A stretch of DNA of 64,000 bases from Sthenelais limicola (taxonomy: Eukaryota; Annelida; Polychaeta; Phyllodocida; Sigalionidae), in the NCBI GenBank assembly GCA_942159475.1, contig OW804094.1:8253555-8317554 (forward strand), given 5' to 3'. Shown here in pieces: positions 57,859 to 64,000 of the stretch. The notes beneath the pieces were generated by a model. That model had not been told where the DNA came from, did no database searches, and saw nothing but the letters and a program-made list of their open reading frames with translations. A program made the position numbers and the translations under genes. Numbering within the stretch: position 1 is the first letter of the stretch; the number at the start of each line of letters is the position of its first letter.

Positions 57859-59814
57859 TTAATTCCAATGTTCAAAGGTTGTGGGTTTAGCTTTCAACCA
57901 TATTAAATATTTTAGGCGACGGTATAATCGAAATAGTAAAATTGGCCTGGTGTAAGAACGCTTCACTATCCTCTCAAAACTGCAACCCTTATGTCTAACA
58001 TAAAGACCCCTTTCAAAGATTTCATACTCTCCTGTTTCTACCTTAACCAATGTGAACCTATTTCTGAAATACATATTTATATAGGCCATAATGACTGCTG
58101 TTAATAATTCCTCATCGCTTTTCCCTGTATCAAGAGCACACACTATTTCATCAGGTTCCTTAGGAAACAAGTTGCACCTTGGGTATCGCCCAACAATGTA
58201 GAACAAATTCTCAATTCTCAAATCTTTGAGCCTCTTCTTGGTAAATCTCTCCATAGAAATAGACATTACTCTATGTGTGTCCTCCCCACAAAGGAGGTCG
58301 ATGCAGAAATCAATACCTTTTATAACTGACGTCACATGTTCGGACACACTTATTCCCACTGTGAGAGATTTCATATTTTTTAGACTCATGACATTCAAGC
58401 CAGGAATGAAAAAGCTTGATAGGCATCCATTTCTAATGACCCTGATTAATAGGTGTAAGATATCAATTAATCTTTCACGTTGGTTAGCTAAACCTACCCA
58501 TGCTTTTTCTGGAAGCCTTGCTAGTTGATAAAACCACACAGTCTTGATCCAATATGATGGAATTCTTGGACTGAACATCATTGTGATGCGATTGAACCTT
58601 GCACTGACATAGAGGCCTAAGAATGCTTTTGCCATGTAAAGTACTTCCTTAGCAGCTTCAAAATGGCCGCTATTCATTATTGTGTTTTCATTCAACGAGG
58701 TTGAGACTCGACCTATGACCTTGCCAGGCGTTGTTAAGACAACCTGGTATGTGGTGTTGTTAAGAGTTGGTGATGGGGTGAGATCTGTTGTCAAATTGCT
58801 ACTGTCACAACTAGGTTTAACAGAAGGTGACAAGGTAGGAGTCTGAGATAGCTTGACGGTAACATTTGACTTGTCTTCTGAGATGATCTGACATTGATCA
58901 GGCTGAGCTCTTTGTGTGTCCAACGTTAGATTCCGAGCAGTTTCTGGGGGAGCAAAACATTCCATTTCTACTGTTGTGACTGTAGAAATGTTGTTGACAG
59001 CCTGTATGTCAGGACTGAATGATATTGACTTGCTTGGACCTTTATCATTGACAGAATATACAGCTTTGTTAGTTGTTGAGGTTTCCTCCAGACTGGCACA
59101 TTTATTGATTTCCATAGGTATATTCCCCTTCTGTACTACTCCTGTATTTATCTTGGTAACAGGTATAGCAAGTACAATATCTATGCTTACTCTCAGATTC
59201 TTTATTTGTTCCCCATTCCATGACAAACAGTATGTAAATACTTTTCCAAGATCAGAAACTAGCAACTGCATGTCATTTAGCTCTGACCAAATCCAGCTGC
59301 CATGGAGATTCTGTTTGAATTCATGACCAATGGTATCAAATATTTTCCGAAACCACATCTGTCGAATATTTGCAGAATATTTACACTTTCGGGCGATGAC
59401 ATTATGTGAATTTGGGAACAATTCAGACAACATTCGCTCATCGACTAACTCATATTCAATAAACCCAAGTGGTGTTTCAAATTCCTTTGCTTTTCCATCA
59501 CATTTCATTTGCTTCTGTTCACCAATGTCTTGTTCTGACATGGCCACAGATGGGAGTTCAATGGTGAAGTCGAATTCATCCAGTGCACCAACCTTAACTC
59601 CGTTAAACACACTTCCAGCTTTTTGCAGGTAACATCGCTTGAACATGAGGTAATTCTGAGACAAACCAATGCACGTTTGTCTCAGGGACTGCACCAAGGC
59701 ATTCTTCAGAGCCTCCTCTTCTTCAGTTGGAGCTTTGTGAAAGTCTCTGACAAATCCTCTGAGGGTTTTAGCCAAAGATGGTGGAAGAGGCTTTGTTGGG
59801 GAGACCATACTCAT
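57859..59814 (-). CDS. cGAS-like receptor / Mab-21 domain nucleotidyltransferase, 651 aa
   Basis: Predicted cGAS/Mab-21 family nucleotidyltransferase. Active members (cGAS, cGLRs) sense a nucleic-acid ligand in the cytosol and make a cyclic dinucleotide for STING. Seen here: GS motif at residues 67-68; catalytic E-F-D at 80-82 in LDEFDFTIEL; third acidic residue D212 in VSIDIVLAIP; Mab-21 C-terminal helices at about 418-476, including SYWIKTVWF and a FFIPGLN motif. So all three metal-binding acidic residues are kept, unlike many developmental Mab-21 proteins. Oddities: a Ser/Thr/Pro/Asn-rich insert at about 220-365 between the catalytic core and the helical lobe, no recognisable vertebrate-type zinc thumb, and about 170 extra C-terminal residues I do not recognise. 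The coding part is one exon; the start chosen is the first in-frame ATG, giving a domain that begins close to the family norm. Flanked by repeats only. Function as an immune sensor is inferred; a Mab-21-like non-sensor is the alternative. Confidence 0.85.
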   Translation of the reverse strand: MSMVSPTKPLPPSLAKTLRGFVRDFHKAPTEEEEALKNALVQSLRQTCIGLSQNYLMFKRCYLQKAGSVFNGVKVGALDEFDFTIELPSVAMSEQDIGEQKQMKCDGKAKEFETPLGFIEYELVDERMLSELFPNSHNVIARKCKYSANIRQMWFRKIFDTIGHEFKQNLHGSWIWSELNDMQLLVSDLGKVFTYCLSWNGEQIKNLRVSIDIVLAIPVTKINTGVVQKGNIPMEINKCASLEETSTTNKAVYSVNDKGPSKSISFSPDIQAVNNISTVTTVEMECFAPPETARNLTLDTQRAQPDQCQIISEDKSNVTVKLSQTPTLSPSVKPSCDSSNLTTDLTPSPTLNNTTYQVVLTTPGKVIGRVSTSLNENTIMNSGHFEAAKEVLYMAKAFLGLYVSARFNRITMMFSPRIPSYWIKTVWFYQLARLPEKAWVGLANQRERLIDILHLLIRVIRNGCLSSFFIPGLNVMSLKNMKSLTVGISVSEHVTSVIKGIDFCIDLLCGEDTHRVMSISMERFTKKRLKDLRIENLFYIVGRYPRCNLFPKEPDEIVCALDTGKSDEELLTAVIMAYINMYFRNRFTLVKVETGEYEIFERGLYVRHKGCSFERIVKRSYTRPILLFRLYRRLKYLIWLKAKPTTFEHWN

Positions 59815-59852
59815 GGTTCTCGCTTCTCTCCAACATGTGCAATGGCTGCCAT
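59811..59852 (-). promoter_or_regulatory. uORF overlapping the start of the cGAS-like gene
   Basis: A 13-codon reading frame (MAAIAHVGEKREP) begins at an ATG in good context (AAGATGG) and ends in a TGA that overlaps the main ATG as ATGA. Two further upstream ATGs lie nearer 59915 in the same presumed leader. Such a start-stop overlap would allow reinitiation at the main ATG; regulation is inferred. Confidence 0.4.
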
Positions 59853-59914
59853 CTTGGATTGGTGTCCACTCTCTGTACGGGAGTGTGGGGCAATGGTATA
59901 AGGTGCCATTCCAT

Positions 59915-59945
59915 CCTGTAAAAAATATATGAAAAATATGAAAAG
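59915..59945 (-). other. Candidate 3' splice acceptor upstream of the cGAS-like coding exon
   Basis: Read on the minus strand, a T-rich tract ends TTTTTTACAG followed by GATGG, about 100 bases before the main ATG. It fits a polypyrimidine tract and AG, so the mRNA probably has at least one more 5' exon beyond this point. The donor exon is not identified. Confidence 0.4.
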
Positions 59946-59968
59946 TGATTTAATAATAGTTCTTAATT

Positions 59969-60145
59969 GTGATGCGTTACGGGAAAATGAGTCATAAGTC
60001 GCAAAAAATGGATTTTGAGATATCACCATATTTGAAAAGATGAGGTGAAGCCGATTCCAATGGTAGTACACATTAAGGACATCTAAATAGTGTTTCTATA
60101 TTTTAAGTTTGATATCTTTATTTTTGAAAGTTATTGATATTTTTT
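59969..60145 (+). mobile_element. TIR-A left part (copy 40)
   Basis: GTGATGCGTTACGGGAAAAT end and ~140 bp of interior. Sits in the presumed intron of the cGAS-like gene. Confidence 0.82.
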
Positions 60146-60207
60146 GCCATTCCATCCTGTATGGGTAGAAAACAAAATATGAAAAAGTGATTTAATAATA
60201 GTTTTTA

Positions 60208-60557
60208 ATAGGGGAGTTGCATATAGCCGCCATTTTGAATCCTAATTCGCATGGCATTATGGGACTAATGGTACAGTATAAAATCTATAGAAAACATGTC
60301 ATGTTCAGCATGTAATAATTATCAATGATCTAATGTGAATATCCATGTGCTATACATGCTTCCATAACACAAGTTTCCATCTTCCCATCATGCATTTGGT
60401 TTTCATAGAAAATGCATAAAAGCTGTGATATTCGTGAAAACATTCTTGCAATTTTTTATAAAAATGTTGCCAAATATTTGTATGCCAGATTTCATCAAAA
60501 TCCATCCCATGATGCACTGTACCAGACATGCGCAGTGACACATGCACCTCCCCTATT
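60208..60557 (+). mobile_element. TIR-H copy 5
   Basis: Both ends intact (AATAGGGGAGTTGCATA, ATGCACCTCCCCTATT). Confidence 0.88.
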
Positions 60558-60667
60558 ATGATGTGTGAGGTTTGGAATTCTACAGTCCAACCTAAGACAA
60601 TGACAACTGTTTGACATAAAGGATATTAAGTTTGATCATCCCACTATTGTTATTGAATGACTTCATT

Positions 60668-61100
60668 ATTCCACTGGCTCACTCTTTTGGTCCGCTCATG
60701 GCCCGCTCTTTTTATTTTCCTAAGCACCTAACAAGCGAAGTTAGAGTGAAACCAGAGCGGTCTAATAGAATTGGTTATTGCGCTTTCTATACGCTCTTAA
60801 AAACTTCTATTTGTGCTTCTTTAGAAGAGTGCAGGGCGTTGCGCTAATATCAGACATGTTTGATTTGAGCGCAACTACATGGCGCTCTTTCCACGTCTTT
60901 TAGTAGCGGTCCAAGAGCACAATTAGAGCGGACCAAGTGATTTACCATTGATTTCATAAGGAAACAAGCAAACCAGTAGAATCACTCTGCACTTGTATTG
61001 CACTAAATATATTAGTGGATGAAGAGCGAATGACAAGCGCACTATAAACAAGCGCAGCAAGAGTGAGCCATGAGCACATATATAAGGGAACCAGTGGAAT
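60668..61100 (+). mobile_element. TIR-E copy 2, 433 bp
   Basis: Ends ATTCCACTGG and CCAGTGGAAT; subterminal GGCTCACTCTT and AAGAGTGAGCC. Words GCGCT/AGCGC and GCTCTT/AAGAGC recur on both strands. The ORF inside is a by-product. Confidence 0.7.
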
Positions 61101-61514
61101 CAGACCTTTATTATTTCCTTTTTAGTGAGTCTTTCAGAACAGATGATTGAAGATGTTGATAATAAGCTTACGGTACTTACGTATTATACAGGCATTGCAT
61201 TTATTAACACAGTCATTGCCTTCCGTCTCTTCACCTTCCATAATCTGAAAATATTGTTTAGGTTTAATTATGTTTATTGGGTCTGCATTACCCAGAGTTT
61301 AAGCCTTATTAGTGTTATATCATATGACGCAATATTATGCAATGATTTCGTAAAAAGATTAACCACATTATCATTAATATTCCTAATTATCATTATGGTC
61401 AGATCACATCCTGACCATAAAATACCCTTAAATGTCTCGTAATACAATAGGTATATCAGCAATTCCAATATGAGCAAGTGTCTAGAGGCAAAATTTTTGG
61501 AGAAAAGTATACAA
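61101..61514. other. Interval without a recognised gene
   Basis: A 105-codon ORF at 61125 is hydrophobic (possible membrane spans) but unrecognised and without supporting signals. Confidence 0.4.
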
Positions 61515-62850
61515 AGTGGTTTCTATCCCCCTCCCCCGCCCCCTTTAGTACCCTGCCCTCTCCAGTACCCCGCCCCCTTCAGAACCTCGCCCTCTCCAGT
61601 ACCCCGCCCCCTCCAGAACCTCGCCCTCTCCAGTACCCCGCCCCCTTCAGAACACCACCCTCTCCAGTTCCCTGCCCCCTCCAGAACCCCGCCCTCTCAA
61701 GAATCCCGCCCTCTCCAGTTCCCCGCCCCCTCCAGAACCCCGCCCTCTCAAGAATCCTGGCCCCTCCAGTAACCCACCCCCTTCAGTATCCTGCCCCTTC
61801 CAGAACCTCGCCCTCTCCAGTACCCCGCCCCCTCCAGAACCTCGCCCTCTCCAGTACCCCGCCCCCTTCAGAACACCACCCTCTCCAGTTCCCTGCCCCC
61901 TCCAGAACCCCGCCCTCTCCAGAACCCCGCCCCCTCCAGAACCTCGCCCTCTCCAGTACCCCGCCCCCTCCAGAACCTCGCCCTCTCCAGTACCCCGCCC
62001 CCTTCAGAACACCACCCTCTCCAGTTCCCTGCCCCCTCCAGAACCCCGCCCTCTCCAGAACCCCGCCCTCTCCAGTTCCCCGCCCCCTCCAGAACCCCGC
62101 CCTCTCCAGTACCCCGCCCTCTCCAGAACCCCGCCCTCTCCAGTTCCCCGCCCCCTCCAGAACCCCGCCCCCTCCAGAACCCCGCCCTCTCCAGTACCCC
62201 GCCCTCTCCAGAACCCCGCCCTCTCCAGTACCCTGCCGCCTCCAGAACCCCGCCCCCTTCAGAACACCACCCTCTCCAGTTCCCCGCCCCCTCCTGAACC
62301 CCGCCCTCTCAAGAACCCTGCCCTCTCAAGAATCCCGCCCCCTCCAGTACCCTGCCCCTTTCAGTATCCTGCCCCTTCCAGTACCCCACCCCCTTCAGAA
62401 CCCTGCCCCCTCCAGTACCCCGCCCCCTTCAGAACCCCGCCCCCTCCAGAACCCTGACCTCTCCAGAACCCCACCCCCTTCAGAACCCTGCCCTCTCCAG
62501 TACCCCGCCCCCTTCAGAACCCCGCCCCCTCCAGAACCCTGACCTCTCCAGAATCCCGCCCCCTCCAGAACCCTGCCCTCTCAAGAATCCCGCCCCCTCC
62601 AGAACCTCGCCCTCTCCAGAATCCCGCCCCCTCCAGAACCCTGCCCTCTCCAGAATCCCGCCCCCTCCAGAACCCTGCCCTCTCCAGAATCCCGCCCCCT
62701 CCAGAACCCTGCCCTCTCAAGAATCCCGCCCCCTCCAGAACCCCGCCCCCTTCAGTACCCCGCCCCCTCCAGAACCCTGCCCTCTCAAGAATCCCGCCCC
62801 CTCCAGAACCCTGCCCCTCTCCAGAACCCGCCCCCTCTAGTCTGACCCTG
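61515..62850 (+). repeat. 17 bp GC-rich minisatellite, ~78 units
   Basis: Unit CCAGAACCCCGCCCTCT with variants CCAGTACCCCGCCCCCT. Because 17 is not a multiple of three and the unit has no stop, long Pro-rich ORFs open in several frames (including 354 codons); they are artefacts. Confidence 0.95.
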
Positions 62851-62914
62851 ATAGGGCAACATGGTCGCCCTCTAGACGCTAGCCCTAGGAAATCCGACTC
62901 TCTCAGCTCAATTT

Positions 62915-63110
62915 TACTTTAGTTGGTCGCTTTAGAGTCAGAAAGCAATGCAATGTTTTTCTATGGTAAAATCAAAGCCCCCACTGACTATTTTAGAATG
63001 GTGACGTTTTCAGGCTAAATACTTGGGTCTCTACTTACTTCCATGATAAATAAAGCATCGAAATGATTTGTGAGGTACTAGTAGATGTATTTCAACATTT
63101 TTGTGGCGAT
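62915..63110 (+). mobile_element. Internal piece of TIR-T
   Basis: Matches bases 150-345 (AATGTTTTTCTATGGTAAAA, AAATCAAAGCCCCCACTGA, TTTTCAGGCTAAATACTTGG). No TIR-T ends nearby. Confidence 0.75.
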
Positions 63111-63993
63111 TTTCTAACTTTTTCTAATTTAGGTACAATTACCTTCAACACTGGTCCCTCATTTAACCTTCATATATATATATAGTAACAACTGGTATGT
63201 CCTTTAGATTTCCTTTGTCAAGCTGTTTCCTATACATGATATGCAAGAGAGCAATATTAGAAAATAGATTTATATATACATCTATTTATATACACAAGTA
63301 CACTTAGGGCACTTGTAACACTCACCTTGTCGTTTCACTTATGGATGTCACCACTCGGAATAACTTCCTCTTTTGAATAAGAATAGATTAAATCTAGATG
63401 TATTCCCGGCACGGGTAGTTTTCACCTGTCTGGCCTCCTGTCATTCTAGCCCCGCAGGGCTACTTTCCCTTATTTCCTGGTCATTCGGCAGGGCTATGAA
63501 GGAAACACTTATCTATCAATTACTGGAATTTTGGAATTGTCAGACTTGTGAAAATGCTATTTTAGTTGAGATATTAACAAGCTGTCCTACTCCACATCTC
63601 CGCCGACATAGCTTCCGTTATGTCCTAGAACTTACCTGGACTTTCATGACCCCGTAACGACATTTGACCTAGTATTCCTGACATGACCTACTATTATGAG
63701 GCGCCAAGCTAACAAGCTAAGACTGCATAAAATCCATTTCGTAGACGAAATTGAGTGTGGGACTGCACTAAATAAGGATGCAAATATTGGGTGAGGTATA
63801 ATATATTCTATCACTGATTATTGGCAAATTATGTATGGAGAGCTGACTGGGGTTGAAAAGACTTGGGGTTGAAACGACCAGAGGTTGACCTGGGGGAAAA
63901 GACCAGGGCTGGAAAGTTCCTGTTACCCTTCACAATACTATATAGAGGAAGTAGACACTGTGGGATTGGATGCCTGAATCAATATAATATTAT
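63111..63993. other. Interval without a recognised gene
   Basis: One 94-codon ORF without a family signal. GGTTGAAA(A/C) GAC words near 63850-63910 form a weak short repeat. Confidence 0.4.
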
Positions 63994-64000
63994 GTGATGT
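63994..64000. mobile_element. Probable start of TIR-A copy 41
   Basis: The window ends in TTATGTGATGT, matching the flank and first seven bases of TIR-A. Confidence 0.45.

Larger units (their letters stand above)
59905..60208 (+). repeat. ~62 bp direct duplication flanking TIR-A copy 40
   Basis: 59905-59967 and 60145-60207 share GCCATTCCATCCTGTA and GTGATTTAATAATAGTT. The first copy holds the splice acceptor of the cGAS-like gene. TIR-A copy 40 (left part) lies between, TIR-H copy 5 follows. Confidence 0.75.

Noticed and set aside
59811..60071. 86-codon minus ORF as an upstream coding exon
   Set aside because: Out of frame with the main gene and mostly translates the TIR-A terminal repeat; only its last 13 codons are noted as a uORF.
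61125..61442. 105-codon hydrophobic ORF as a membrane protein
   Set aside because: AT-rich sequence encodes hydrophobic residues by composition; no supporting evidence.
61478..62542. 354-codon Pro-rich ORF
   Set aside because: Open only because the 17 bp repeat has no stop and is not a multiple of three; other frames are open too.

Overview
This is a 64 kb piece of an animal nuclear genome, AT-rich, almost empty of host genes and densely filled with repeats. No bacterial operons or Shine-Dalgarno-led genes are seen. An invertebrate, probably marine, is suggested by one single-exon-type cGAS-like/Mab-21 gene, a CR1/L2/Jockey-type LINE reverse transcriptase, several LINE/SINE 3' tails and hundreds of bases of divergent non-autonomous DNA transposons. 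The species cannot be fixed from sequence alone; echinoderm, hemichordate and mollusc all remain possible.

Two protein-coding units can be defended. (1) 57859-59814, minus strand: a 651-residue cGAS-like nucleotidyltransferase that keeps the GS motif and all three catalytic acidic residues but carries a Ser/Thr/Pro-rich insert of about 150 residues and a long C-terminal extension; a splice acceptor and an uORF lie upstream. (2) 50900-52315, minus strand: a 5'-truncated non-LTR reverse transcriptase with the YADD catalytic box and a premature stop near its end. Essentially every other ORF over 60 codons lies inside a repeat and is treated as spurious.

The rest is a layered repeat landscape. 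Family names here are local. TIR-A: 41 copies or fragments of a ~400 bp element, about a fifth of the window, with ~38 bp terminal inverted repeats that contain an AP-1-type TGAGTCA and a 4 bp A/T-only target duplication. TIR-B: 20 copies, typically 234-236 bp, ends GGGTCAG..CTGACCC, also 4 bp duplications. TIR-I: three ~345 bp elements with 3 bp TNA duplications (PIF/Harbinger-like). TIR-H: five ~340 bp elements ending AATAGGGG..CCCCTATT. TIR-F: two elements built from repeats of a TGCGAATT-like word. TIR-E, TIR-D, TIR-L, TIR-N, TIR-T and a hAT-like element (TIR-M) add one to three copies each. Long near-perfect palindromes occur at about 2.5, 10.9, 11.9, 12.4, 15.4, 26.5, 29.1, 31.7 and 48.4 kb.

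Layout: 0-6 kb TIR-T, TIR-I, palindromes, first TIR-A copies; 6-7.5 kb a TIR-F element cut by two TIR-A; 8-14 kb TIR-A/B and three palindromes; 14-21.5 kb TIR-B, TIR-I, a dispersed 70-80 bp satellite, and a four-level nest (E cut by A cut by G cut by B); 21.5-30 kb TIR-A/B/H and a 53 bp satellite; 30-35 kb satellite, TIR-L, CRE-rich palindrome, simple repeats; 34.7-35.9 kb a ~145 bp tandem array holding a TIR-A insertion that shows its empty site; 36-49 kb TIR-A/B/H, a second TIR-F and the TIR-N foldback; 50-54.5 kb LINE, TIR-A, TIR-I; 54-57.8 kb hammerhead-like cores, tRNA-like SINE, hAT-like element; 57.8-60 kb the cGAS-like gene; 60-61.1 kb TIR-A/H/E; 61.5-62.85 kb a 17 bp GC-rich minisatellite; 63 kb a piece of TIR-T; the last bases open a further TIR-A copy. 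No transposase gene for any DNA-transposon family is present, so all depend on enzymes encoded elsewhere.
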